Positions 22,493 to 33,485 of a stretch of DNA of 64,000 nt are shown piece by piece. The position numbers were made by a program, and so were the translations under genes. Origin of the DNA: Cristatella mucedo (Eukaryota; Bryozoa; Phylactolaemata; Cristatellidae). Numbering within the stretch: position 1 is the stretch's first letter; each line of letters starts with the position of its first letter. Below the pieces are notes generated by a model, which did no database searches, was not told where the DNA came from, and saw nothing but the letters and a program-made list of their open reading frames with translations. The stretch is from the NCBI GenBank assembly GCA_009760855.2, contig WPIO01000142.1, positions 553,501 through 617,500 of the forward strand. The letters run 5' to 3'.

Positions 22493-25200
22493 TCTCGTCA
22501 AAAATGCAGGTGTGCGGCTTTCATTTCCGGGAATACGGTCTACCTCTCTACGAGGGAAGGTGATTGCTCAGCTTATTTTCGTTAAGTGAATTATTAATTA
22601 CGCTGCGATGGATAAGTCCCAAATTCAAATGGAGATAATTCCCAATCCGTGAACTTTTCCAACATGGAATCCGCCGCCATAGAGATGCTACGCGGCTGCA
22701 ATGTAATGTAATGTATCTCCGTCAGTAACTCCACAAAGTCATAAAGACCATGTGGGTGTTACGCAGGAGAGTTTTGTATAGCGCACTCACAGCCTAAGCA
22801 GCTTTCGGTACGCATTCGGTAGCCAACAGACTTCGTCTCACGCAACAAAGAGAAAGTGGGAAGCATAGCAGAGTTAGGAGAGCAGTTGAGGTAGTGAGTA
22901 GCATAGAAGTAGCAGTTCAGGACCGCTGAAAAAGATGTGCATTAGTCGGCAGTTGAAGAGTAGATGTCGTTGCGTAAGAACCCGCGTAACCTCGACTATG
23001 AGCTCTCATGTGAGAGCTGAGGGCGTGAGAGTCTCGAGCAAGAGCGTCCGCTCAGCTACATGCATGCATGCAGCAATCATGCGGATCGGCCGCGCATGCA
23101 AATGGCAGCACCCTCGCGCTTCGCTGCTTTTACTTCCGATACCACAAGAGCCTCTGAGACGGAGGACGACCGGCACCGGATGGGCCATCTACCGCCGCCG
23201 CCGCAGCACTGACTCGCACAGGGCCCGTCGAGGGGCCGCTTGCAGCGGCGCGCGTTCCTGTAGCATTGCCACGACTGGCTGCTTCTGAGACGTTTACGCA
23301 GCTCGCTTCCATGCGAGGCTACTCGGTGGGCACTACACTTCCGCCCTGTAGGCGGCGCCACTCGTCCATGTGCTGTGCACGTGCGCATTTCGATGCCCGA
23401 ACGACGCTGACGAAGCAGCGATAGTGCTAGAGGCAACCGTGGGTGAGAGAGCTGTCTGAGTGCGACGTCATCAAAAGACGGACCTTCCTGCAAATCCTTT
23501 CTCACGGAGCGATGGTCTCTTCCTCTGTATAGAATTGCTTGATTTGCTCGCCACATATTTTGTCTTCTGTTCTCTCAGAACCAATTCCAGCATTTATGTT
23601 AGAAGTCAGCATAAGTGAGATTTTTACTCACCGGGTCGCCGCGTCTAGCGTCAGACGCCGGGCTTGGACCGCCATTGTATTTTTTTAAGAAGGGCCGAAA
23701 GCCGCCGCGCATGGACCCGTTTTTTATCTGCAGTTGAGGAGGTCGAAGCTAAAGCAGACGCGGCATTAGATAGTCCGCTTCTTCGGTCACCTTTCCTAGT
23801 GGCGCGAGTATGAAAGATCGGGGCGGCCCGCCGCCGCAGAGTCCCAAGGCGTGGCGAGCGCTCGCCCCCAGCTGCGCTCGCCTGTGCGGCCCGCGCGGAC
23901 TGACGCGATGGCGGCTATATGTTTTGGACGGGGCTCGCGGGCTTCTTAAGCGCCATGCCTAGGACGGGACTCGTCGCCTTCGAGGGCGCGCGGCAAGCTT
24001 GAGATGCATGCCTGGCGGCGCCGGGTCGACTAGTCACTAGCAAACAGTTGTTTCCGAATGGCGTGTCTCGAGCGAGCACGCGTCGACGGATGAGACGCGC
24101 AAAATTTGCGGGCTTGCTAAAGCTGAGTCGTTGCGGCTCGTCGTGAGCGATTGACGTTCAATGAACGAAGCCCTAAAAAGTCGCCCGTTGTGGTCGTCAT
24201 TGCAGTTACGCAGTTACACTGAACTAGAAACCGCCGGTGACAAGTTTGCAAGCGAAATGGTGCTGAGCCTCCGCGGTCAGCTCATCGCCGAAGGGAGTCG
24301 CAGCGAATCAGCGAATGGGAATCAGCGAATCGCCTAAATGGCGCAAGGGATATAGAAATTCATCAATCAATAGATCGCCGAACGTAGGCCAATTTGCTCC
24401 CATGCCTCTCGCCACGTATCGCCTCGGGATCATGTCGGCGGCAAGCCGATTAAAGCATTCTCGGTGCATCGATGCGACGAGCTTAGTGCTGAGAGTGTAA
24501 TTCCCAGCGCCGAGGGCGGGCGGGCGGGCCGGCGACCGTGCATCGGCGGCGCGCTGGCTGGGACCGCCGCCGAGTCGGCAGCGGCATCAGAGCGCGCGAA
24601 GGCCCGAGCCCCGGCCCCGGCCAGCGCGGGCACAGCCGCGCCCACGTCGCGAACACCTGTTCAATAATCCTCCGAGCGAATCGGGGCGGCGCTCGAATGC
24701 GGCTCGCTCGCTGTCCGACGGAACGCAGCGACCCGCGGCGCTGCGCTGCGCTCGGACGGATCCTCCGATCCCGCCCTCCGCGCAGCTGCCGGCTACCGCC
24801 CGCCCGCCCTCCCGCCCCTCGAGGCGTGGCCTCGCGGACTCGGCTGCCGGCGGGAGGGTTGCCCGCTCGGAACGAGTCGGAGGAGCCGCGCGAGCCGAGG
24901 CAGGAGCCTCGCTGCAGGGACGCCTCCGCTTCTTCTCCGCCGGAGCGAGCGAGCCGTCCAGTCGGAGCGGCGCTCAGGAGCAGGAGCGCCGCCGCCGCAG
25001 GTGAGCGGAGGCGAGCACGTGCGCTAGCGTCCCGGTAGGCGCTCTCCGCGCCCCCTCCGCAGGTTTCGGCCTGGCGGCGGCAGTTAAACATCTGAGCTCG
25101 CTCTCGCGAGTTCGCTCGAGCTAGCGACACTGGCGACGCGGTGAGATGACGACAGCGGCGACGTGGCGTGCCGCGAAAGTCGAAAGGTCAAGGACCAATT
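22493..25200. promoter_or_regulatory. GC-rich islands, possible promoters or 5' exons
   Basis: Two CpG-rich blocks (about 22930-24060 and 24240-25200) sit in this stretch. The first has an ATGGCGGC motif (23908-23915). The second is very GC-rich and includes CCGCAGGTGAGC near 24996-25007, a good match to a splice donor. Long open frames on both strands of the second block (up to 215 codons on the minus strand) are Arg/Ala/Gly-rich and overlap each other. I read them as composition artefacts. The island could be the first exon of a gene whose remainder I cannot identify. Confidence 0.35.
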
Positions 25201-26929
25201 GGAGACGGGCCATGACGAGACGCGCCCGCTCGGTTCGTAGCTGCATCGTGCCTGCGAGGTTTCGGAATCGCTACGAAACTCGGCAAATCGACGCCGCCCG
25301 AGTGTAGCGGGCGAACAATGCGAACATGCTGGACTCGGCCTTGGTGAACGGGGCGACTATTTTCTTCTGCCAATCTACTGCGTCTCGTCTCCTCCATTCT
25401 TCGTCCGCTTCCCCTGCAAGTTATGATACGTCTCGTATAATCTCGTAATCCGTCGCCCGTGCGCGCGTCGAACGAAACGACGCGGGCAGGCAGCGAGGCG
25501 CCGACAGAACGCAATCGCGCGCACCCTGCCTGCCGCCTGATACAGCGAGTCGCTCGCGTACTCGTCGAATCAAAATTATTTTACAAGTTGCTCGTTCCTT
25601 CATTTTTTTTTTATCTTTGGAGGGCCAAGAAAGTTGTGAGTCCTTTGTGGATCTTTTTTTGAACTGCACAGTTCGGAATGCAGCCAAACGCAGCTGCGAG
25701 TCGAATCGGTCGCCGAAGCTTCCGGTGAGGGCAGAGCCAGGAGTTTCGTCTGAGGGCAGGCAAGGTGGCCAGCAAGATTTGTATGAAGGCTAAGGCAGAC
25801 AAGGCAAGGCAAGATTGCTTCAAGTGGGTGGGACCTGAGTCGCAATCAACGTAAAAATATTGCGATAAATCGTTGCGTCTTCTCGACAGTAACTCGGCGG
25901 TCGCTCATCGAGCGGACTTAAAGCATAATTTACTCACCGGCGACGGACATAGAAATAGGAGTGCTGCCCAGCTCGCTGTCACGTTGTAGGGGGAGGGGAG
26001 AAAATGCCCCAAAGCACCCTGGCTCCGCCAATGGCTGAAGCAGTTGCTTAGTAACTTTCTTCTGCCTTCCTGTGAGATGCGAGTTCAAGTAAATGCACCA
26101 CTCGAGACCTACAATTTCGCGAGAGTTAGAGGCTCCCTCAAATTACCTAGCTAGCTGAGTTCACGATTGACACTCGTTCGCGCTCGTATCCCCGATTCAA
26201 GCGTTTCATCGGCAGATTAGCTGTTCCGGTCAGACCCCTCAAGACGCTTGGGAGCTAACACTTCACCCATTCAGCTGCTCCCGTATTTACACCCTTTCAC
26301 CAATTGCTTCAGAATTTCGTACCGGAGAACGAGCGGCAGGCAGGCTCTTGTAAGCCTACGAAGCTGTGCTCTAGACCTGGCTGTTCGCAGCTTTCTGTGG
26401 GGTCTGTTAAGACCTGGCCAAATTTCAAGCTGTAGAGCGATTGTCGAGAAAACGATGCCAACGCAGACTGACGAAGCTGACGTTCGCAAAGCGGAGCAGA
26501 AAACCAAAAAACGAAAGGACAGTTTTTCATATACAGATCCAGCAGAAGCCGCAGAAACCAAATCGGAAGGAGCACGCACTGCGTGCGTCCGCATGCCTCT
26601 ACGCAAACGCACGGACGTGCTCGCGTATCCCGCCGTTTTTCTTTTAGCCTTCTACGCCTGCTAGCACGCTCTCCTCGAGGTCACGCCAATGAGCTGTCTC
26701 GCCTGTCAAGGTCACGCGTGGAGCTCGTCTTGAGATGGCGATGCATTTTCGTAGGTCGGCAAGTGACTTACGTCCCTTTCTCAGTCCCCTTTCAGGCTGT
26801 CAGAGCAGTAATAAAGACATCTTGAGAATGCGTGCCGTCGATAAACACCTGAAATAAAAGCACGCGTCCCTTATTGGCGCAGAGTGTGCATGGTGACGAT
26901 CATCAACAGGGTATTTAGCTTCGATTTCA
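25201..26929. other. Unassigned intergenic DNA
   Basis: No recognised gene or repeat. Overlapping frames at 26248-26664 (+) and 26271-26612 (-) have no known motif. Confidence 0.4.
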
Positions 26930-28305
26930 ATGTCACCAAGTCAGGAGGAGTCGCGCTGCGCTACTGCCGACAAGCTGCCGCCTCGAGGTGGCGTTAGGCA
27001 GCCGCGCTACAGCCGACGTCAGTGGCGCCCGAGCAGGCGCCGAAGAGCTCGGATGGCAAGCGCGAGACACGCAAGCTAGCTCTAGCGCAGCATCGGGGCG
27101 CATTGCGCCCCTTGGGCCGTCGATGGCGCCTTGGGCCGACGGATTTGAGCTCCATCCCGCCATGGCGACGGAGCCGCTACAGTCGGCTATAGCGAGTTGC
27201 CTGGCGCACAAGCGCGACGCACGCTCGCGGCGAAAGGGTCGCCATGTCCTATCAGCCATCTCCGAGCGACTGCTTTTAAACCCGGACGGAGACTCGCGTG
27301 CGCGCGCGGTTGGCTCGAGCCTGCGCGTCAGACGGTGCAGACGCGGCTTCCCTAGTCGATTGAGTCGAGAAGCTGGCGTGGCCGAGGTTAAGCTCCCTCG
27401 AAAAGTTCTGGGTTGAATATAATAATAAAAAATAATGATAATAATGCACTTGATAAAGCGCCCTCGGAGAACTTAATCTCTCTCTCTAGGCGCTTTACAT
27501 TTGCTGCAAAGGGAAATGCAATTGAATGGTGAGTAATATCATGCTTGATAAACAAACAAAATGAATAACATGCTTAGGGGTGACATGCACAGGGTCAGCA
27601 TGCAAATGTGGTTAGTGGACGCTTATTCGGCTCGCCGGTGCTAGCTGGTCACCTCAAATCCGCTCGTCGCATGAGCGCACTCGCCGAGGTGTGCACCGCC
27701 TCGCTGGCATCGGGGCAGTTCTGCACAGGTGACGTCGCAGATGTCTGGTGCAGTCGTCAGGTGCAGTCGGGGTGGTCGCTTCGCTGCTGCGACCTTCGCA
27801 GCGCCTTCACCCCGACAGCGAGACGCGCCCAGCAGTTTGCAATTGACCTCGCGACACATGCGGCAGCCTGTCGGCGGTGCAATCTTTGCCCCACCGTTTG
27901 TCCTCCGACTCCTCAGCGCCTGCGCGCTATGCGCCCCCCCCCCCCACCGAGCACAGCTCGGAGCAGCAGAGCGCGGCGCCTCGTTTTCTTCGAGCCGCCG
28001 CAAGCGGAAGCGGTGCTGCGTCCGCGTTGCAGTTGAAGAGGAGGGTCGCACCTGCCGCCGCCGGCCGAGTGGCCGCTATTTACGCCGCGATTAGGGAACG
28101 CGTCTGACGCTCCAAGGTCGCTCGACCGAACGTCGGAGGCACCCTCCGAAAGCTTCCGGCGCCCGGCCGCGCGCAAGCGAGTGTCGGCTAGCCGCGCGGA
28201 CCGCGCGGACCGCGCGGTCGCCGACGGCGGACGGACGGACGGACGGATGAACGTCGGCTCGGCGCTCCCTCAGCGCACGCAGTCGCCATCGACGCTCGGC
28301 CGAGT
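26930..28305 (+). promoter_or_regulatory. GC-rich upstream region of the first SLC46-like gene
   Basis: CpG-rich DNA leads into the start codon at 28306 and is interrupted only by an L2A fragment (27420-27625). Near the gene are a short GGACCGCGC tandem (28196-28220), a (GGAC)n run (28230-28247) and a 12-C homopolymer (27934-27945). No TATA box is obvious. Promoter or 5' UTR function is inferred only from position and composition. Confidence 0.4.
27420..27625 (-). mobile_element. L2A 3' UTR fragment
   Basis: An ATT-type tail (27420-27448 on the opposite strand), the stem-loop (GCGCCCTCGGAGAACTTAAT) and about 130 bp of 3' UTR, then truncation near 27620. It inserted within the GC-rich region about 0.7 kb upstream of the SLC46-like gene. 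Confidence 0.9.
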
Positions 28306-30015
28306 ATGAGCGCGGCTCACGGCGCGGCCGCAGAGCCGGCGCCGCCGCCGCCGCAGCGCCGCCGCCGGCTGATCACCGTCGAGCCGCTGCTGCTGCTCTA
28401 CACGCTCGGCTTGTGCGTCGGCAACCCAGCGGCGCAGCAGCTCATCTTCTCCAAGTACTGCGATCGCGCTGCGGCGGCAGCCGCAGCGGCGGCGGCGGGG
28501 GGCGCGGTGCCGGCGAACGGCAGCGCTGCCGCTACGTGCGTCGACCCCGGCGCCGCCGCGGCGGACGCAAGCAGCGCTCAGCGGCGGCGGCTGTACGAGA
28601 AGGTGCAGCTCGCCACGTCGCGCACGGTGCTCTACGCTATCCTCGCGCTCATGCTGCCGCAGCTGGCATCGAGCGCGGCGCTCGGCGCCTGGAGCGACCG
28701 CCGCGGCCGCAAGTGGCCCGTGCTCGTGCCGCTGGTCGGCAGCGCCGCCGGCAACGGATGCTGGGCGCTGCTCGCCTGGCAGACGGCCTGGGACCCGTCG
28801 TACGCGCTCATCGCCTGCCTCGTGCAGGGCGCCACGGGCTTCTCCGCCGGCAACTCGCTGACCGCCTTCAGCTACCTGACGGCCGCCGTGCCCGCGGAGC
28901 GGCTCACGTTCCGCGTCGCCGTGGCCGAGGGCGCCGTCACCGCCGCCGTGCTTGTGGGCTCGCTGGCGAGCGGCCTGGCGATCGAGCGCCTCGGCCTGGC
29001 GGCCACGTTCGTCGCCATCGCGGGCGTGAACGCGCTCGCCGCCGTGTACGCCGCCGTCTGGCTGGAAGAGATCGCACCGCCGCGCGCCGCCGACAGCCGC
29101 GGCGACGACGCAAGCATTTCTGCCGGCCACGACGACGACAGCGGACGGCGTCGCTCCGTCGAAGAAGAGGTCAGCAGCGGCGACAGCATCGCCGCCTCGG
29201 CCGCCGCCGACGCACCCAGGTGCTCGAGCTGCTTCCGGCACTGGTCTCTGCCCAAGGGCTGCGGTCGTAGCCGCCGCCCCGTCTCCGCCTACCTGTACGG
29301 TGTAATGGCGTCGTACTTCGTCGGATACTGCGCGACCGCCGGCGCCGGCGACCTCACCTTCCTCTACCTCACCAAGGCGCGCGGCTTCGCGGTCGACGTG
29401 TACGGCTTTTACGCCGCCGCAGACGTGGCGCTCAAGCTGACGGTCGGCAGCGCGGCGCTCGCCGTGCTGCGGCGCACATTCGGCGTCGGCGACCTGGCCG
29501 CGGCGGCCGCCGGCTGCGCGTCCGCGGCCGCGGCGTACGCGGCGCTCGGCGCCTCGCCGTGGACGTGGCTGCTGTGGGCGTCGGCTCCGCTCGACGCGCT
29601 GCAGTTCGCCTACAACGTGGGCGTGCGCAGCTTCGTCTCCAAGCTCGTGGCGCCGTCGGAGCAGGGCCGCGCGTTCGCCCTGCTCGCCGCCGCCCAGGCC
29701 GGCGCGACGGTCGTAGCGGCGCTCCTGTTCAACAACCTCTACCCGGCCACGATCGGCTTCTACCCGGGACTCAGCTTCCTCGTGGCGTCGCTGCTGAGCG
29801 CCGTCGCCGGCGTCACCCTGCTCGCCGTCTCGTTTCACTTCCGTCGCAGCTGCAGCGTCGGCTTCGGGGGCAGCGGCGGCAGCTGCATCCTACCCGGCGT
29901 GAAGCGACGTCGCTCGGACTACGAAGAGCTGCCGGGCACCGACTGCGGCGACGCGCCACAGGCGGCTTCGGTCGACGTTGCTGCGGACGAGCGACCCGGG
30001 CTGCAGCGAGCGTAA
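28306..30015 (+). CDS. SLC46-family (proton-coupled folate transporter-like) transporter, paralog 1
   Basis: A single-exon 569-aa, 12-pass major facilitator transporter. The SLC46 family moves folates and related solutes, often coupled to protons, at plasma or lysosomal membranes; the substrate here is unknown. Visible evidence: TM1 starts with VEPLLLLYTLG (residues 25-35). The first outer loop is alanine-rich and has an N-glycosylation site NGS at 71-73 and cysteines at 52 and 78. The family signature GAWSDRRGRK (127-136) follows TM2. Six N-terminal helices end near 253. A charged loop (about 255-325) separates the halves. TM7-12 span 328-511, with SKLV (445-448), SEQG (451-454) and LYPAT (478-482) matching the conserved C-terminal half of human SLC46A1. 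The cytoplasmic tail carries SDYEELPGTD. The ATG at 28306 gives a Pro/Arg-rich N-terminus of normal length. The antisense frame is a GC artefact. No polyadenylation signal was recognised nearby. Confidence 0.93.
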   Translation: MSAAHGAAAEPAPPPPQRRRRLITVEPLLLLYTLGLCVGNPAAQQLIFSKYCDRAAAAAAAAAAGGAVPANGSAAATCVDPGAAAADASSAQRRRLYEKVQLATSRTVLYAILALMLPQLASSAALGAWSDRRGRKWPVLVPLVGSAAGNGCWALLAWQTAWDPSYALIACLVQGATGFSAGNSLTAFSYLTAAVPAERLTFRVAVAEGAVTAAVLVGSLASGLAIERLGLAATFVAIAGVNALAAVYAAVWLEEIAPPRAADSRGDDASISAGHDDDSGRRRSVEEEVSSGDSIAASAAADAPRCSSCFRHWSLPKGCGRSRRPVSAYLYGVMASYFVGYCATAGAGDLTFLYLTKARGFAVDVYGFYAAADVALKLTVGSAALAVLRRTFGVGDLAAAAAGCASAAAAYAALGASPWTWLLWASAPLDALQFAYNVGVRSFVSKLVAPSEQGRAFALLAAAQAGATVVAALLFNNLYPATIGFYPGLSFLVASLLSAVAGVTLLAVSFHFRRSCSVGFGGSGGSCILPGVKRRRSDYEELPGTDCGDAPQAASVDVAADERPGLQRA

Positions 30016-30846
30016 GCAGACGAATGTCGCGTCACGCCAATAGACGGCCAAGAAGTGACTGGGTCCGGCCGCGCGCTGGCGGCCGCAGTTGCCTTTCAGT
30101 CGAAGTTCGTGTCTGTGAAGTCGACCGTCGCCAGCCAGTCGCCCGGACGCCGGGCAAACCAGCGGAACGGTGCTGGTTCACTGGGGGGGGGGGGGGTTCG
30201 ACTGGGCGGGGCGTCGCTCCCCCACACGTCGTGCCCGGCGCCCACCGATCGTCGTGCCCGACCCTCGCCCAAGGGCAGCGTCGGATAAGTCCAGTGGAGC
30301 CGAGCCTGCGCCGTCGCGAGAAGTGGCCGTCACCGAATCGAGGACGCGTTGGACAAGTCGCGAGCGAGACTCATAAGGCGGGCAGACTGTGGAGGAGCGG
30401 GAGAGGGGGGAGGGGCGATTCACCGCCGCCCCTTCCCCCTCTCTCGTTACGTGGGCGGCGGCGGCGCTGTCTCGCGCATCCTCTCTCGCGCCGCGGGTTT
30501 CGTTACGTTTGTCGTCGCCGAGCGAACCTTGACGCCGCCATCACGTTAGTGTGACAAAAGAGAAGGGGACGAGCATCGGCCGCACTAGTTTACCCGGACA
30601 GAGGTCAGAGGCACGACTCCGAAAGCCTACAGGACAAACCCGAATGCTGGTGCCGCTCTGACCGCCTGATCCGAGTTCAGTCCAGCGAGAGGTCAGCGAG
30701 CGGTTTTAATAATGATCGTAATAATACACTGGCGTAGCCTAATAGGCGGCTTTGTCTTGTCGTGCTGTCAGCCGAATTCGCTGGCCCATGCGTGCCGTTG
30801 TACAGTCACCGGGCCTGTTTCGAACGACCGTTTCGTGTTTGAACAT

Positions 30847-30847
<1 letters not shown>
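30016..30847. other. 3' flank of SLC46-like gene 1, GC-rich
   Basis: Contains a 14-G homopolymer (30183-30196) and GC-rich DNA to about 30560. It probably includes the 3' UTR, but no AATAAA was seen near the stop codon. Open frames here are compositional. Confidence 0.4.
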
Positions 30848-30877
<30 letters not shown>

Positions 30878-32452
30878 TAATGTACTTGATAAAGCGCCCT
30901 CAGAGAACTTAATCTCTTTCTAGGCGCTTTACATTTGCTGCAAAGGGAAATGCAATTGAATGGTGAGTAAAATCATGCTTGACAAACAAACAAAATGAAT
31001 AACATGGTTAGGGGTGACATGCACAGGGTCAGCATGCAAATGTGGTTAGTGGCAGCATGCACAGTGTCAGCACGCATAAGCACGTGAAGGACGAATCACA
31101 GGGACCCACTAAATGCTGTCCTAAATAGGTGTTTTTAAGTTCCTTTTAAATGTGGTCAGGTCAGGGGATGTTCTGACGCAGGTCGGGAGAGAGTTCCAGG
31201 CTTTGGGAGCATACGAGCTAAATGCACGGTCTCCAAAAGATTTAAGGTTTGTACGAGGTATTTCCAGACTGTTGGATTCCGAAAAGCGGATGGTACGATG
31301 CTTGGCCTGATTGGGGAGTATATCTGAAAGATAGGCTGGAGCCATAGAATGAAGAGACCTAAAAGTGAGCGACAAAACCTTGAAGTCAATCCTTTGCCTC
31401 ACTGGTAGCCAGTGCAGGTCGGCGAGAAGTGGAGTAATGTGGCAACTGCGACGCTCACGACAGACAAGCCTAGCTGCAGAGTTTTGCACCAGCTGCAATC
31501 GCCTGATCGCACATGCTGGTAGGCCAGTAAGCAGTGAGTTGCAGAAGTCGAGACGGGATGTCACGAATGCATGGACCAACTTAGATGTGGTATCCTTATC
31601 TAAACAAGCCCTAATTTTAGCAATGTTATGAAGCTGAAAACAGGCAGATTTGACTGTGGAGCTGATGTGGTCGTCTAACGAGAGGTCGCTTTGGAATATG
31701 ACACCTAGATTTCGATCTGATTCAACTGGAGATATGCTGGCAGAGCCAATTTTGAAAGTCAGCCTTTCCAGTTTCTGAATCACACTGGGTTTGCCCATAA
31801 CTAGTAAGTTAGTTTTATCATCGTTTAGTTTTAGAAAATTTGCTGCCATCCATGTGCGGATGTCATCAATGCATGCAGCAAGTAAGTTTAGAGAATTTGA
31901 GGTGCTCGAAGGCTGGGAGGGATCAAAGCAAAGGTACAACTGAGTGTCATCCGCATAGAAGTGAAAGCCTAGATTGTGCTTGGCAATCACATCAGCAAGA
32001 GGGAGAGTATAAACGGTGAAAAGGACCGGACCTAGCACAGAGCCCTGAGGTACTCCATATTTCAGAGGTACTTCAGATGATCTGATCGCACATGCTGGTA
32101 GGCCAGTAAGCAGTGAGTTGCAGATGTCGAGACGGGATGTCACGAATGCATAGACCAACTTGGACGTGGTATCCTTATCTACACAAGTCCGAATTTTAGA
32201 AATGTTATGAAGCTGAAAATAGGCAGATTTGACTGTGGAGCTTATATGGTAGTCTAACGAGAGGTCGCTTTGGAATATGACACCTACATTTCGAGCTGAT
32301 TCAACTGGAGATATGCTGACTGAGCCAATTTTGAGTGTCAGTCTTTCCAATTTGTGAATCACACTGGGTTTGCCCATAACTAGTAAGTTAGTTTTATCAT
32401 CGTTTATTTCAAGAAAATTTGCTGCCATCCATGTGCGGATGTCATCAATACC
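30848..32452 (-). mobile_element. Chimeric L2A copy (two subfamilies joined)
   Basis: From the tail (30848-30880) upward this is an L2A copy covering 3' UTR, C-terminal domain and RT up to the SSEVPLKYG block at about 32083. There it switches at TGATC to a second L2A piece that starts further downstream in the RT (ACAIR) and runs up to IDDIRT (32452). The IDDIRT-to-ACAIR segment is therefore present twice, in two diverged versions. The second piece carries residues (LEINDDK, ARNVGV, DYHISS, ISKIRT) also found in the copy at 48572. The first has KLNDDK, RNLGV, DDHISS and IAKIRA, as in the copy at 10905. The tail is intact. Confidence 0.9.
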
Positions 32453-32584
32453 AAGATGAAGTCTGTTGGCTATAGCATGCACACCAAAAGTCGGTGAGGT
32501 TTTTCGTGTGCTATTGTAAACTCTCCTGCGCAAAACCAGCACTGTCTTCTTTGTGGCTTTGCGAAGCCACAGATCAAAATACAA
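31121..32584 (-). pseudogene. Chimeric L2A RT open frame (487 codons)
   Basis: The longest LINE frame in the window, and open across both junctions. Residues 1-45 come from antisense LINE-B 3' sequence. Residues 46-166 are an RT C-terminal piece (IDDIRT to ACAIR). Residues 167-487 run SSEVPLK, VPQGSVLGP, FHFYADDTQLY, NDDKTNLLVMG and the C-terminal domain ending in FKRNLKT. RT motifs before SSEVPLK and the endonuclease are missing, so it cannot be a working ORF2. The open frame is likely chance after a recent event. Confidence 0.85.
32453..32582 (+). mobile_element. LINE-B 3' end remnant
   Basis: AGATGAAGTCTGTTGGCTA, then AAACTCTCCTGCG, then CTTTGTGGCTTTGCGAAGCC and GATCAAAATAC. This matches the LINE-B 3' end at 38945-39075 and 46160-46300. 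It directly abuts the L2A chimera. Confidence 0.75.
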
Positions 32585-32734
32585 TGCATTACATTAGATT
32601 GATCTCGAAAGTTGGTGCAACGTGGAGGAGTTTCACTAGATAGCAATTTTAACGAGTCTTTTAGCTACTCATCCGCAGAAAATATGCTTCGTCAAAAACG
32701 CTTGCTAGTTAACTAACCAAGTTTGATATGTACC

Positions 32735-33485
32735 TAATGAGCGAACAAGTATTTATCCAGTTCAAAAACATTCTCAAATTGAACGGAGATAAAAAGAAAT
32801 TACTTTTCACGGGCCAGCCTAGTTCTTCTTCGACATTGGGAAAGCTCTCTATCAATACGGGCTTTCCTAAATATCTACGGGGGGCCTAGAGAGAAATCTT
32901 GGTGTAGGGTCTAAAGTGATCACTCGCTAGACAATCACATCTGCTCCACAGTCAGGTCTGCCTACTGTCAGACACAGTGTTGCAAAAACTTTGGCAGGCT
33001 TAGACAGGAATAACATTCCAAGCAGGTTCATACATTGTCGACATTCTGTCTCAGCTTACGTAACTCGGTACTTGCAGGTCATTGAGCCAGTGCATTAAGG
33101 CGTTTAAAGCTTCTGTACAACTCAGCAGCAAGGTTTGTCTGTCATGAACATCGTACTTAGCACGTGACGCTACATTTCACCGACCAGCAGTGCGTGACCA
33201 TCAAACAACCCATTGACTCCTATGTTCCGAAGGTCTGAAACTCACTCCCGAATGTCGGTCGTTACGATATCCCCTGACTTGACGACACTTCACTGCAAGC
33301 ACAGCTGTTCCTCATAGCATTTGCTGCGCCCTTATGAATTGACATTCGTAACTTTTTCGTGATGGCAGTGTGCATGTTATCATTAAACACATTTATATGC
33401 TTCTATTACAGCATACTTAAAGCTGCTAGAGGTTGAGTTTTCTGAGGGCACTAAACAAATGCATTGTTATTATTTTATTATTGTC
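32735..33485 (+). mobile_element. L2A LINE copy, old and degenerate
   Basis: Recognisable by scattered blocks in the correct order: GAACGGAGATAAAAAG (NDDK region), GACAATCACATCTGCTCCAC (DDHISS region), CTGTCATGAACATCG, CCCCTGACTTGACGACA, GTGTGCATG. It ends with a decayed stem-loop (TTTTCTGAGGGCACTA) and an ATT-rich tail. No open frame remains. Confidence 0.8.

Noticed and set aside
24483-25130. 215-codon minus-strand and 166-codon plus-strand frames
   Set aside because: They overlap each other in extreme GC composition, are low in complexity, and have no motif. Stop codons are rare there by composition alone.
28270-29838. 522-codon open frame antisense to SLC46-like gene 1
   Set aside because: It mirrors the GC-rich gene on the other strand and is Arg/Gly/Val-rich without any domain. 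The same kind of frame appears antisense to paralog 2. The sense frames have clear family motifs.
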